A DNA stretch of 64,000 nt, taken from Bacillota bacterium. GTDB taxonomy: Bacteria > Bacillota > Sulfobacillia > Sulfobacillales > Sulfobacillaceae. The stretch is taken from positions 124,001 through 188,000 of the forward strand of contig JAKACZ010000001.1 of NCBI GenBank assembly GCA_021820965.1, read 5' to 3'. Made by a program: the position numbers and the translations under genes. The stretch's first letter is position 1. Every line of letters starts with the position of its first letter. Positions 48,465 to 58,101 of the stretch are shown piece by piece. The notes beneath the pieces are model-generated. The model worked only from the letters and a program-made list of their open reading frames with translations, had not been told where the DNA came from and did not search any database.

Positions 48465-49796
48465 TCATTGGTCGGCATACTGAATCCGCGTTGGCGCCAC
48501 ATCGCGAATATCCGCGTAGTCATGGTACATGGACGCCAGTGCCTGATCTATTGCGCGAAGCCCGTCTTCGATTTCCCCCGGGGTGACGGTCATCGGCGGC
48601 GCGATGCGAATCACGTTGCCATAAAGCCCTCCCTTTCCCAACAGCAGCGAGCGCTCGCGGGCGCGCTCAAGAAACTCGTATGCCAAGTCGGGCGCGGGCG
48701 CTTTATCGTGACGCACCAGTTCCAGACCCTGCATGAGACCCTTTCCGCGCACGTCACCGAGAATTGGGTACCGATCGGCCAGCTCTTCCAATCCCTGTCG
48801 CAGGGTCTTGCCGAGCTCCGCCGCGTTCTCGGTGAGGTTTTCTTTGTCCATGACATCGAGCGTGGCCAGGGCGGCGCGCATGGACACCGGGTTTCCGCCG
48901 AAGGTGGAAATGGTGGGTCCCCGGTAATGGGAGGCCACCTCAGCTGTGGTGATAGTGGCACCGATGGGAAATCCGTTGGCCAGCCCCTTGGCAAATGTCA
49001 TGATGTCGGGTGCAACTCCGTAGTGGTCGATGCCGAAGGGCTTCCCGGTGCGGCCGAATCCCGTCTGAACCTCATCGTCGATAAAGAGAGCTCCGTAGCG
49101 GCGAGCGGTGGCCACCGTTTCCTGGAAAAACGCGGCGGGCGGCGTAATAAATCCTCCCACACCTTGAATGGGCTCCGCCAAAAATGCGGCGATGCGGCCC
49201 GATGTGGACGTGCGGATGAACTCATCGAGGTCTTTGGCGCATTCCAGTCCGCAACTGTCGGGGGTTTTCCCAAATGGACAACGGTAGCAATATGCGTTAT
49301 GAGCGTGGCGAATAGGAAGGCTCATCCCGGTTCCGCCCAGTTTCCAGTCGGACTGTCCGGTAAGCCCCATGCCGACCTGAGAGCGGCCCGAGTATGAGTG
49401 GCGCAGGGCGACAATTTCCTGATTGCCGGTCGCCAGCTGGGCCATAGTTATTGCCGTTTCGTTAGCCTCGGTGCCGCTGGTGGAAAAAAAACTTTGCTCC
49501 AAATTGCCAGGGGTCACTTCCGCCAGCCGCTCCGCTAAATCCACCATCGGTTCGGTAACATAGAGGGTGGAGCTGTGGACCAGTCGGCTGGCCTGGTCGC
49601 TGACGGCAGCGGTCACCGCCGGGTGCGCGTGGCCGATGGACACCGTAAGGATGCCGCCGAAAAAGTCTAAATAGCGGTTGCCGTCTTCGTCGACCACATG
49701 TCGGCCTTCGCCATGGGTTAATACTAACGATTGGCGGTAGTTGGTACCCACGCCCGGCACGAGATATTTCCGCTGTCGCTCGCGCGCATTGCTCAT
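48465..49796 (-). CDS. Class III aminotransferase, beta-alanine/alanine-glyoxylate type
   Basis: 443 residues from the third of three consecutive ATG codons, seven bases after GAGGG; the long open frame upstream is not family-like. Motifs: FFSTSGTEANETAITM, FLAEPIQGVGGFITPP, FIDDEVQTGFGRTGKPF and IMTFAKGLANGFPIGA with the PLP lysine. It resembles AGXT2-like enzymes, which use beta-alanine, pyruvate or glyoxylate. A short CPFGKTPDSCGLEC insert resembles that of AGXT2-like proteins. First of a two-gene operon with mmsA, divergent from pucR. Confidence 0.85.
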   Translation of the reverse strand: MSNARERQRKYLVPGVGTNYRQSLVLTHGEGRHVVDEDGNRYLDFFGGILTVSIGHAHPAVTAAVSDQASRLVHSSTLYVTEPMVDLAERLAEVTPGNLEQSFFSTSGTEANETAITMAQLATGNQEIVALRHSYSGRSQVGMGLTGQSDWKLGGTGMSLPIRHAHNAYCYRCPFGKTPDSCGLECAKDLDEFIRTSTSGRIAAFLAEPIQGVGGFITPPAAFFQETVATARRYGALFIDDEVQTGFGRTGKPFGIDHYGVAPDIMTFAKGLANGFPIGATITTAEVASHYRGPTISTFGGNPVSMRAALATLDVMDKENLTENAAELGKTLRQGLEELADRYPILGDVRGKGLMQGLELVRHDKAPAPDLAYEFLERARERSLLLGKGGLYGNVIRIAPPMTVTPGEIEDGLRAIDQALASMYHDYADIRDVAPTRIQYADQ

Positions 49797-49945
49797 CATC
49801 ATTCCCTCTTTCGTGACAAATGGTACGTTTCGCCTGATGGTTGCGAAAACTTTAAACTTATTGTAGCGATGGGGTCTTCCCATTTCAGTCGCCACTCTGT
49901 ACAATTTCTCTTAAACACTGCTCGACAGAATGTCGCGGAGGTTTC

Positions 49946-51451
49946 ATGATTACTGTTCGTGATGTCTTAAATCGGCCACCCTTTCAAGACGCCATTGTCG
50001 CCGCCGGTGGGGCGGGACTCGATCGCCTGGTGCATTGGGTCCATGTGGGCGAAATTCCTAACCTGGGTGAATTTCTGCAGGGCCACGAATTAGTGTTGGC
50101 CACCGGGATTGGGCTGACCGGTGCCAACGCCCGCTCCCACTTTATGACGGGATTGATAGACTCGCAGGCCGCAGGCCTGGTGGTGGAATTAGGCCAGTAT
50201 TGGGATACTGTGCCCGAGGATATTGTCGCCCGGGCTGAGGCCGCCGCATTCCCCGTCATCGCCTTTAACCACCCGGTACGTTTTCTTGACCTGTCGCGTG
50301 AAATCGACGCCCTGGTGATTAGCCAGCACCATCAGGTCTTGGATGACTTGGAATCACTCTCCCTGCACATTCGCCAGGCGCTCCTCAATACCGAGGGGAG
50401 CAAGCGGCTAGTGGAGATCCTCCACCAGACCATCAACCATCCTGTGTGGTACCAGCCAAGGGATCTGCCAGACTCGCCGGTTATCCTAGGAGATTGGCAT
50501 GTCGAACCCGCTGTACCTCCAGAACCTGCCCTCAACCCGACTCAAGCCAATCATTATGTCCGCCAGACGGTGATGGTGTTTGGCTCCCCGGTGGCGGATT
50601 TGTATGTTGCTCAGCCCGACACAGCTTTTGACGAATGGCTCTACTTGGCCATCGATCGAACGGCGGCCGCCTTAGCCCAAGACATCATCCGCGTGGAAAG
50701 TCTGGACCGAACCCGACGCCGGGAAGAAATGGCGCTGTTGTCGCAATTGTTATTTGAAGCCGACCCAGAGCCCACCTTGTGCCAACGCTTTCGCAGTCGT
50801 TATCGCTTCTCCGCGCAGCACGCCTTCCGGGTCGTGGTGGCTGAACCGAAAACTCCTGGGTTCAAACTCAAGCCGCCCTCGGGTGTTACCATTGCAGAAT
50901 TTCCCGAAACTGACCGTACGATTTTTGTGGCAATCGGGCCCCTAACCCTTATAGCCGGATTCGCTCCCTCATCGGCACGGGACTTCGGATCAGGTCTGGG
51001 CCTTTCCGGCACGCACGATGATCCCAGCGCCCTACACCGTGCTCTGATGGAGGCGGTCGACGCGGCAGTCGTAGCTCATCTCTTGCATGAGCGGTTAGTG
51101 GACTATGACACCATGGGAATGTGGCGCTGGATCTTGTTCACGCCGCCGCAGCACCTACGCCGGCTGGTGATGGAGCCCGAACTTCAGCCCGTGCTTGCCC
51201 GCCCCGACGCGCCACGCCTCATGGAGACACTAGAGGCGGTACTGGCCCACATGGACTCCAAGCAGGCCGCCAGTCAAGCACTGGGCGTGCACCGCCAAAC
51301 TTTATACGCCCGTCTCAAAGTGCTACGACAGATCCTGGGTGACGACTTTCTTGATCCGCCCCGACGCTTGGCCTTAGAAACCGCATTGCTCGTATATCGC
51401 TATCTTGCCCGAAAACCTGACGCCGCCTTTGAACCTGGCCGTCCCAGCTAA
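49946..51451 (+). CDS. PucR-family transcriptional activator
   Basis: 501 residues. N-terminal PucR domain (about 3-125: MITVRDVLNRPPFQDAIVAA, GHELVLATGIGL), a middle GGDEF-like region and a C-terminal HTH_30 domain near residues 430-490 (SKQAASQALGVHRQTLYARL). PucR-type regulators activate purine, pyrimidine, GABA or beta-alanine pathways with a small-molecule inducer. Here it is divergent from the aminotransferase-mmsA pair with 149 bases between, so it probably controls that pair. The inducer is unknown. Confidence 0.88.
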   Translation: MITVRDVLNRPPFQDAIVAAGGAGLDRLVHWVHVGEIPNLGEFLQGHELVLATGIGLTGANARSHFMTGLIDSQAAGLVVELGQYWDTVPEDIVARAEAAAFPVIAFNHPVRFLDLSREIDALVISQHHQVLDDLESLSLHIRQALLNTEGSKRLVEILHQTINHPVWYQPRDLPDSPVILGDWHVEPAVPPEPALNPTQANHYVRQTVMVFGSPVADLYVAQPDTAFDEWLYLAIDRTAAALAQDIIRVESLDRTRRREEMALLSQLLFEADPEPTLCQRFRSRYRFSAQHAFRVVVAEPKTPGFKLKPPSGVTIAEFPETDRTIFVAIGPLTLIAGFAPSSARDFGSGLGLSGTHDDPSALHRALMEAVDAAVVAHLLHERLVDYDTMGMWRWILFTPPQHLRRLVMEPELQPVLARPDAPRLMETLEAVLAHMDSKQAASQALGVHRQTLYARLKVLRQILGDDFLDPPRRLALETALLVYRYLARKPDAAFEPGRPS

Positions 51452-51508
51452 CCACACATGAAGAACGCCAAACGGTTTTGACGAGATCCGTTTTAGTTGA
51501 GTGTGCCC

Positions 51509-52408
51509 CTACTCTTTACAGCTTGGGGTCGGGCGAGCACAGGCACTGAGTAGAGCGTCGATGAGCCGGCGACGGAAAAAATAAACGCCAAGCACCCGTC
51601 GGGCGCTAACGCGCATACGACGGTGGAGCGTGAGCAGGGTGGCCAGTTTGGCTTTATGGCGGCCCTCGGGGTCCTGCAAACAGTCGATGATGGCTTGTTG
51701 AAAAGGGGCGAACGTGGCGTAGTAGCGCCCATGGAGACACTCGGCTTTCACAAACTTCCAGAGCCATTCAATGAGATTGAGATTCGGGGAATAGGTGGGC
51801 AGCCAAAGCAAGGTAATCCCGATGCGTTCCGCCTCGGCCATGACGAAGTGATTGCGCTGGTAGCGGGCATTATCCAAGACGACGGTAATCGGAAGATCGG
51901 TGAAGCGGGCAGCTAATGGGGTGAACAACTCGACCACGCTCTGACTATTGATATAGGTGTCGGTGGTGACGGTAAGGATTTCATGGGTGATGGCATGGAG
52001 AGCGCCCAAGACATTAAACCGTTGACGCCCGGAGGGCGTCGGCAACAGGATCCGGGTCAGACACCAGAGATACCCAAGCCACGCGCCCAACACGAAGTGC
52101 GCGGCATCCAGGAAAAACACATGCCGCTGACCCGCCTGGGCTTCCTCTAAGACCGGCGTCAGCTCGGTCTCCAGCAATTCGCGCTGCCGGACCGGGTCGG
52201 CTTTCGCGGGGATTTGCCCGGTTTGCGCCGCCGAAACCCGTTTTTTTTAGCCACAGACCGACTTGCGTGGCGCTCCGACGGACGCCGGTCAACTTCTCAA
52301 TCCGGTCCACCGCTTGTTGTACGGTGTGGGGGGCTGCGCCTTAAAGGCCGCACGTAAGGTGTTGGCCTGGGCATCCAGCGCGGCCGTGTGAGGATGCGGG
52401 TTTAACCA
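51509..52408 (-). pseudogene. IS630-type transposase broken by two frameshifts and truncated 5'
   Basis: The last 222 codons are open (51509-52177): FFLDAAHFVLGAWLGYLW (first Asp), VVLDNARYQRNHFV (second Asp) and YSPNLNLIEWLWKF (Glu), a complete DDE core. Upstream similarity continues in two other frames: HTVQQAVDRIEKLTGVRR, VGLWLKK, and RWLNPHPHTAALDAQANTLR. The changes of frame fall at a run of eight A (52243-52250) and a run of six C (about 52328-52333). The N-terminal HTH is missing where the next gene begins. Slippage at the A run could in principle restore one frame, but not the other. Confidence 0.7.
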
Positions 52409-52431
52409 GCGGAGCGAGAGGAAACGCTATC

Positions 52432-52812
52432 GTGAAGGAGGCGGACGCCCTGATCGACCGACCCGATCCTCGCACCATTCTTGCAAATGAGCGCACGTTT
52501 TTAGCCTGGCTTCGCACCGGAGTATCCTTAATGGCATTCGGATTCGTGGTATCCAAGTTTAGTTTGTTCGTCCATCTGCATCGGGTCCGCACAGGCGGTC
52601 TGCACGCGTTCCTAAACAACACAGACTTGGGCTTAGCCTGGGTGGCTTCCGGTATCATCGTCACTTGCATCGCGTCGATTCATTATCTCCGCACGCGTCA
52701 GCACATCTACATCGGCGCCGATTTGCCCAAGTCCCACCTTCCGTTGAGCATTGCCATTTTGCTGGGTCTCTTGGGTGTAGTCATTTTCGTCTATTTGCTG
52801 GCGTTTCCTTAG
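52432..52812 (+). CDS. DUF202/YidH-family membrane protein
   Basis: 126 residues from GTG at 52432. The segment RTILANERTFLAWLRTGVSL is the DUF202 hallmark, followed by helices at about 30-50 (LMAFGFVVSKFSLFV), 67-86 (LAWVASGIIVTCIASIHYL) and 104-124 (SIAILLGLLGVVIFVYLL). A small inner-membrane protein of unknown function. It is bounded on the left by a truncated transposase and on the right by the convergent end of an operon. Confidence 0.85.
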   Translation: MKEADALIDRPDPRTILANERTFLAWLRTGVSLMAFGFVVSKFSLFVHLHRVRTGGLHAFLNNTDLGLAWVASGIIVTCIASIHYLRTRQHIYIGADLPKSHLPLSIAILLGLLGVVIFVYLLAFP

Positions 52813-52986
52813 TCAGTAGGCCCAAGCTTCCATTGATTGAGTAGCCAGGCTTCTTGACCCCCCTTCGGGCAAGATGCAAGTGTTTGAGCACGGAGTCAAG
52901 CAAAACGACGATCGCCGACAGCTTGACCCCTATGGATCCGCCCATAGGAGGAAATCCCCAAGTCTTCCCAAGAGCAGGCCAATGGG

Positions 52987-54417
52987 TCACAGGGTCGATA
53001 CGGCGACATTTTTTAGCTGGGTATAGTGATACAGGGCTTCAATCCCTTTTTCCCTACCGTAACCGCTATGGCCAAATCCGCCAAAGGGCATTTCCACGCC
53101 GCCGCCGGCGCCATAGGCATTAATAAACACCTGGCCCGCCCGAAGCTTACGCGCCATACGATGGGCCTGCCCCACATCACGCGTCCAAACAGCCGCAACT
53201 AGCCCGTATTCGGTTGCATTGGCGAGACGTTCGGCCTCCTGCTCGGTGTTAAACGCCGTGACGGATGCCACAGGCCCAAAAATTTCCTCGCGAAACACGG
53301 GGCTATCCTCGGTTACGCCATCCAGCACCATAGCCGGCACAAAATACCCCAGCGTATGGGGCGGTTGGTTCCCGGAAATAACGGAAGCACCCCAATCGCG
53401 CGCGAGGTCAACATAGTAGTTTACGCGCTCCTTTTGCTTAGCCGAAATTACGGGGCCCAGATCTGGGTCATCCACTCCGGTTCCCACGGATACATGCCTA
53501 AGCGCGGCGCTCAGACGGTCGATCAATGCGTCTTTGATGCTCTCCTCGACCAGGATCCGCGACCCTGCGCTACACGTTTGCCCGGCGTTTTGCAAAAAGG
53601 ATCGGAGAATGGTGGGCACCGCCCTATCTAGATCGGCCGAAGCAAATACGACATGCGGCGATTTTCCCCCTAACTCCAGCGTCACCGGAACCACGTTGAG
53701 CGCCGCCGACTGAGCCACCATGCGCCCCACTTCGAGCGATCCGGTAAATGTGAGGTGATTAATCTTGGGATGGGCCGCCAAGGGAGCGCCGGTTGTCTCT
53801 CCCAACCCCGCCACCACATTAATGACGCCTGCCGGTACGCCTTCTTGGTGGCAAATACGGGCTAGCTCGAACACCGACAGCGACGCCTCCTCGGCGGGCT
53901 TCAACACCACGGCATTGCCTACTGCCAGCGGTGCCGCAATCGCCCTCGATCCGATTTGAAGTGGATAGTTCCATGGAATAATATTGCCGACCACCCCCAA
54001 AGGCTCCCTCAGAGTGTAGTCCAAGAAGGCGCCCGGCACTGGAATGGTTGAGCCCCCGAACTTGTCGGCCGCCCCGGCGTAAAACTCAAAGTAACGGGCG
54101 GCCACGCGCACATCCGCTCGGGCCTGCGACAAGGGCTTCCCAGTGTCCGATGATTCGATGGCGGCAAGTTGATCAAGCCGCGACAGCACCTGCGCGCTTA
54201 CGCGCGCCAGCACCCTGGAGCGATCCACGGCGTCCGCTTCCGCCCAGGCCGTATACGCTGAGCGCGCCGCGTTAACGGCCGCATCCACATCCGCCTTCGA
54301 CCCATCAGGAAGCATCCCCAAAACCGACCCATCGGACGGATTATACGTCTCGAACCAATTTCCCGTAGCCGGGTCCACCCATTCTCCATTGATAAATTGC
54401 TGGCAACGCTCAATCAT
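52987..54417 (-). CDS. Aldehyde dehydrogenase, candidate aldopantoate dehydrogenase
   Basis: 476 residues from ATG at 54417, seven bases after AAGGAG. Motifs: GNIIPWNYPLQIGSRAIAA, VTLELGGKSPHVVFASADLD (general-base Glu), NAGQTCSAGSRI (catalytic Cys) and EEIFGPVASVTA. General similarity is to betaine-aldehyde-type enzymes with broad substrates. It is the last gene of the GntR-to-ALDH operon; in the pantothenate model it would oxidise 4-dehydropantoate (aldopantoate) to 3,3-dimethylmalate. The substrate is inferred only from neighbours. Confidence 0.88.
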   Translation of the reverse strand: MIERCQQFINGEWVDPATGNWFETYNPSDGSVLGMLPDGSKADVDAAVNAARSAYTAWAEADAVDRSRVLARVSAQVLSRLDQLAAIESSDTGKPLSQARADVRVAARYFEFYAGAADKFGGSTIPVPGAFLDYTLREPLGVVGNIIPWNYPLQIGSRAIAAPLAVGNAVVLKPAEEASLSVFELARICHQEGVPAGVINVVAGLGETTGAPLAAHPKINHLTFTGSLEVGRMVAQSAALNVVPVTLELGGKSPHVVFASADLDRAVPTILRSFLQNAGQTCSAGSRILVEESIKDALIDRLSAALRHVSVGTGVDDPDLGPVISAKQKERVNYYVDLARDWGASVISGNQPPHTLGYFVPAMVLDGVTEDSPVFREEIFGPVASVTAFNTEQEAERLANATEYGLVAAVWTRDVGQAHRMARKLRAGQVFINAYGAGGGVEMPFGGFGHSGYGREKGIEALYHYTQLKNVAVSTL

Positions 54418-54437
54418 GGCACAACTCCTTTCACTTC

Positions 54438-55376
54438 TCACGAGACTCTCAAACTGCGCCGCACCGCCAGCGTGACGGCGTGCGCAGCCAACGCGCCGAC
54501 GCGGCCGACGTCCTCTTGCCTGTCACCCACCGACAGGGCAAATAATGTATCGCCATCCCAGGGACTGTGTACCGGATCAATCGCGCGTGCCAAGCCATCG
54601 TGGCCCATCCGCGACACACGAGCCAGCTCGGCTTTGGTCAATGCCGCATTGGTCACAATCCCGCCGATGGTGGTGGACTCGCCCTGCCTTAAACCTGGGG
54701 CACCCATCGACCAAATGGCAACCGTATTTTGCGGCGTGTCGGCAACGCGAGGCCCGGCTAAAATTGACCCATCGTCGTCAATAATGCTGCCCACGGCGTT
54801 GACGACGACTACGGCGCCAACCCGCAGGCCATCCGGAGTCACGAGCGTCACGGCACCTTGACCCCCCGGCATGGCGTAATCGGGCCCGAGACTCTTTCCT
54901 ACCGTCGCGCCCCGGCCTGCGCCGTGCCGTCCTTCTTTAACCGCGTGCCCTTGTGCCATCGCCATCTTGAGAGCCGCTGCACCATCGGCGACACTTGGGG
55001 GTTCGGCCAAGCCCACCTCAAGGTCAAAAATGGCGGCCGCCACCACAATGGGAATGCGCGCGCGGCCAACCAGGACCCCGCGGCCTAAGTACAAAAGCTC
55101 CATCGCCACGCCGTCGGCGGTTTGAAGCCCGAGCGCACTGCCGCCGGTCAGCACCACAGCATCCGGGCCTTGGACGGTGTTGGCCGGATCGAGCACTGGA
55201 GTCTCCCGCGTAGCTGGACCGCCACCGCTCACATCTACCGCACCCTTAGAGCCTTCAGGAATGACAATAACGGTAACCCCCGTCTCTTTGGCATCGTCGG
55301 TCACGCACCCCACGCCGACACCCGGGATATCGAGGACGCCCGGACGGATCTGATACGGTAGCGTGGATTGGCTCAT
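54438..55376 (-). CDS. P1-family (DmpA/NylC, S58) Ntn-type amidohydrolase
   Basis: 312 residues. N-terminal GVTVIVIPEGSKGAVDVSGG and VVLTGGSALGLQTADGV, middle HGAGRGATVGK, and C-terminal STTIGGIVTNAALTKAEL then MAHDGLARA-type sequence are typical of the P1 family (DmpA aminopeptidase, BapA beta-peptidyl aminopeptidase, NylC nylon hydrolase). These precursors cleave themselves to expose a Ser/Thr nucleophile, probably in the ESTTIG stretch. Several members cut amides of beta-amino acids, which makes this the best candidate for splitting pantothenate into pantoate and beta-alanine. ATGA overlap with the SDR stop shows coupling. Confidence 0.85.
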   Translation of the reverse strand: MSQSTLPYQIRPGVLDIPGVGVGCVTDDAKETGVTVIVIPEGSKGAVDVSGGGPATRETPVLDPANTVQGPDAVVLTGGSALGLQTADGVAMELLYLGRGVLVGRARIPIVVAAAIFDLEVGLAEPPSVADGAAALKMAMAQGHAVKEGRHGAGRGATVGKSLGPDYAMPGGQGAVTLVTPDGLRVGAVVVVNAVGSIIDDDGSILAGPRVADTPQNTVAIWSMGAPGLRQGESTTIGGIVTNAALTKAELARVSRMGHDGLARAIDPVHSPWDGDTLFALSVGDRQEDVGRVGALAAHAVTLAVRRSLRVS

Positions 55377-56149
55377 ATATTTCGCCCGCCGTCAACATCA
55401 AGGATGGTACCCGTCATCATACGCGCGCGGTCCGAGACTAAAAAGCAGACCGCTTCGGCGATGTCCTCGGCCTGGGCGAGCCGTCCCAACGGCACCGTCC
55501 GCCGAAAGGATTCGGTAATCGCATCGGCATCCGCGCTAGCGCTGCCGGCAGCGGCCCGGAACTGGGGCAGCATGGGGGTATCCGTAGCCACCGGTGACAC
55601 CGCGCAGGCACGCACGCCGAATGGTGCCCATTCCAGCGCCAGTGCCCGCACAAACGCAATCACCGCTCCCTTAGTGGCCGAATACACCTGAAGGCCGGGC
55701 CGTGGTCGCACACCCGCCGTGGATGCGGTGGCCACGAAGACGCCCGACCGTTGATTCTTCAGTGTAGGCGCCACCGCTTTGGCCAAACTGACGACTCCGC
55801 GTACATTGATGCTGAGCAGCTGGTCAATCAGCTCTTCCGGTACCTCTTCCAGAGGCGTAGCCGCCTCGGCAATGCCGGCGTTGGCAAAGGCAATGTCGAG
55901 CCGCCCGTACTCTTTGAGGACCCGCTCAATCAGCGCCGCATTTTGTTCCGGGCGGCGCACATCCACTTCCACCGCCACGGCATTCCCGCCAGCTTGCCGA
56001 ATGACTGCTGCCACCTCACCCGCACCCCGGGCGTTGACATCGGCGAGGGCGACCGCCGCTCCCATTTCCGCTAGCCGTTTTGCCGTTGACGCCCCAATAC
56101 CCGACGCCCCTCCGGTCACGACGGCAACCCGATTTTCCAGTTCTCGCAT
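55373..56149 (-). CDS. Short-chain dehydrogenase/reductase, candidate pantoate dehydrogenase
   Basis: 258 residues from ATG at 56149, four bases after the M20 gene stop; the longer frame lies inside that gene. Motifs: AVVTGGASGIGASTAKRL (nucleotide loop), DVRRPE and FANAGIAEA, then Ser and YSATKGA (catalytic Tyr-Lys) in ASTAGVRPRPGLQVYSATK, and DVDGGRNI at the end. The Asp in LADVNARG suggests NAD+ preference. In the pantothenate model it would oxidise the C4 alcohol of pantoate. Stop overlaps the start of the next gene by four bases. Confidence 0.88.
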   Translation of the reverse strand: MRELENRVAVVTGGASGIGASTAKRLAEMGAAVALADVNARGAGEVAAVIRQAGGNAVAVEVDVRRPEQNAALIERVLKEYGRLDIAFANAGIAEAATPLEEVPEELIDQLLSINVRGVVSLAKAVAPTLKNQRSGVFVATASTAGVRPRPGLQVYSATKGAVIAFVRALALEWAPFGVRACAVSPVATDTPMLPQFRAAAGSASADADAITESFRRTVPLGRLAQAEDIAEAVCFLVSDRARMMTGTILDVDGGRNI

Positions 56150-56153
56150 AGTA

Positions 56154-57506
56154 TTAATCGACCTCCGATTGAGTTGACGGATCGGTGAGGAACCGATGGG
56201 CAGCATCTGCGTAGATGACCGCCATATTGTGGAGCTGAGTAAGACTGACCCACTCATCGGCCTGGTGTGGGACAAATCGCATCCCCGCTCCTGTGGTAAC
56301 GATGGGAATACCCGCATCCCAGAGCCAGGTGCCATCGGTCGCCCCGGGAACGCCGCTAAACACCGCCGGCGTGCCCAATCTTGCTTTCACCGCGCTTGCC
56401 ATAGCGGCGACGATAGGCGAATCGATGGGCGTGTTTGTCACCGGACGATCATCAAGCACTATCAACCGGCCGGTATATTCGCCTGGGTCAACCGTTTCTT
56501 CCAGCCGCTCGCGCAGGACCCGCGTCTCTTCGCCGAGGCGACAATTGGCCTCGGCAATAACCTGGTCTAATCGCTGACGAACTTGCTCGATTAAATCGGG
56601 ATGTGACTGACCGACCACGGTGCGGATGTCCAAGCTGAGGGAAGAAGAATCGGGTACGACATTAAAGCCTGATGGACCCGCCACGGGCGCCTGAATCTCT
56701 GTGGGAGTAATGCTGGGCCAGCCTAAATAGGGGTCGAACCCGACCCGTTGCTGCTCTGCTCGCTCCGCTTCTTCCATTGCCAGAAGAAACCGCGCGACGA
56801 CCGGAAGCGGGTTGTTGCCGGTCAAGGGCATAGCACCATGCGCCATTTTCCCCTGGATCTCAACCCGTAGCCTGAGAGCGCCCTTCTGACGCACGCAGAC
56901 TTGAGCGTCCTCCGGCTCGCAGCAAACGGCGGCGGCTACGCTGTCGGCAGCACCGGAGGCGATGAAATGCCGGATCCCGGTCATCATGCCTTCTTCATCG
57001 ACGGGCATCAGAAGGAGAATCCGACCTGAAAAGTGACCGTTTAGATGTTGGGCCAGGGCTCGCAGGCCGACGTAGGCCGCCACCAGGTTGCCTTTGGTGT
57101 CCGCGGTTCCGCGGCCGTATAATCGGTCGCCTTCTCGCGTCATTTGGAACGGCGGTCGCGTCCAGCGAGCGACGTCACCTGCTGTCACCGTGTCGGAATG
57201 CGCCTCAAACAGTAGCGTGGGTCCCGACTGGTCCCCCATCCATTCGATCAGGAGATTGGGCCGACCCGGCGACACCTCGACCGACTGGAAGTTCAGCCCA
57301 TCCACTTGGCACCAGCGGGATACGGCATCGACCACCGCGGCTTCGGTGTGCCCATTTTCGACCACGCTCTCAATTCCCACAAGCTCTTGCAATTTCTCTT
57401 TAAGCTCTGTTCTCCTTATCAGGGCATCTAATGATGCGTGCAACAATGGCAACAACGCCGCCCTCCTATTCAAAGGGGGCCCGCGATCACGGGCCCCGCC
57501 CCGCAA
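56154..57506 (-). CDS. M20-family metallohydrolase (ArgE/DapE/ACY1-like)
   Basis: Up to 450 codons, with the true start unclear: AAGGAG at about 57411 has no usable start codon at the normal distance, and family similarity begins at RRTELKEKLQELVGIESV. Metal-site motifs: LFEAHSDTVTAGD (His and bridging Asp), YGRGTADTKGNLVAAY and VDEEGMMTG (Glu pair); a dimerisation domain with GKMAHGAMPLTGNNP follows. M20 enzymes cleave N-acyl amino acids or dipeptides. Alternative candidate for the amide-cleaving step of the operon, or for releasing pantothenate from a conjugate. 12 bases after ecfS. Confidence 0.85.
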   Translation of the reverse strand: MRGGARDRGPPLNRRAALLPLLHASLDALIRRTELKEKLQELVGIESVVENGHTEAAVVDAVSRWCQVDGLNFQSVEVSPGRPNLLIEWMGDQSGPTLLFEAHSDTVTAGDVARWTRPPFQMTREGDRLYGRGTADTKGNLVAAYVGLRALAQHLNGHFSGRILLLMPVDEEGMMTGIRHFIASGAADSVAAAVCCEPEDAQVCVRQKGALRLRVEIQGKMAHGAMPLTGNNPLPVVARFLLAMEEAERAEQQRVGFDPYLGWPSITPTEIQAPVAGPSGFNVVPDSSSLSLDIRTVVGQSHPDLIEQVRQRLDQVIAEANCRLGEETRVLRERLEETVDPGEYTGRLIVLDDRPVTNTPIDSPIVAAMASAVKARLGTPAVFSGVPGATDGTWLWDAGIPIVTTGAGMRFVPHQADEWVSLTQLHNMAVIYADAAHRFLTDPSTQSEVD

Positions 57507-57518
57507 TTTTTTGCTTAC

Positions 57519-58067
57519 TTAGTCAGCAACATCGGAGATCTTGGAGCGGCCACTTCCAATCTGCACGCGGTTCCAAGCGGCACAAACCGCAATCGTCAGG
57601 ATGACCGAAAGAGTGGCTTCCGCTATGGCCTGGGGAATCACGGTCAACATCTGCGGCAAGGTGTAATAGCCGCGCAGAATAATCGCCGCCACCACAAAAA
57701 CCGTATTGGAGGCTGAGCCCACCAATCCCGCCAGCCCGTAAGCGACAATCTCGTTTTTCTTGCGTACCGCGATGTAGGCCAAATACGGGGTAATCCCAAT
57801 CAGCAGCCGCGGTAGAATGGACACAATCGGGTCCTTAAACATGGGCACCGTGGCCCCAAGAAACGACGACAACCCGAAGATAAATCCTAGAATTATGCCG
57901 ACCGGCCATCCCTCCAATACGGAACCGATGTACACCGGCACGCCCATAATGGTTGCGTTACCAGCGACATTGGGCACCGGAATGTACCCGAGCCGGGTAA
58001 CGCCGAGTAGAATGGAAATCGCTGCCAGAACCGCGGCAACCACGATTTTCCGAGTCGTTAATTTCAT
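57519..58067 (-). CDS. ECF transporter substrate-binding S component
   Basis: 182 residues with six predicted helices: KIVVAAVLAAISILLGVT, GVPVYIGSVLEGWPVGIIL, FIFGLSSFLGATVPMF, VSILPRLLIGITPYLAYIA, GLVGSASNTVFVVAAIIL and VILTIAVCAAWNR. Layout and the GxxxGxIFGLxS element fit the PF12822-like S components, a group that includes folate and pantothenate types. S components bind a vitamin and dock on the EcfT-EcfA module. Direct neighbours are ecfT upstream and catabolic enzymes downstream, which suggests a substrate used as food. Confidence 0.85.
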   Translation of the reverse strand: MKLTTRKIVVAAVLAAISILLGVTRLGYIPVPNVAGNATIMGVPVYIGSVLEGWPVGIILGFIFGLSSFLGATVPMFKDPIVSILPRLLIGITPYLAYIAVRKKNEIVAYGLAGLVGSASNTVFVVAAIILRGYYTLPQMLTVIPQAIAEATLSVILTIAVCAAWNRVQIGSGRSKISDVAD

Positions 58068-58101
58068 CGGTCTCTTCCTTTCTTCTCAGACCTTTTTCTC
58101 C

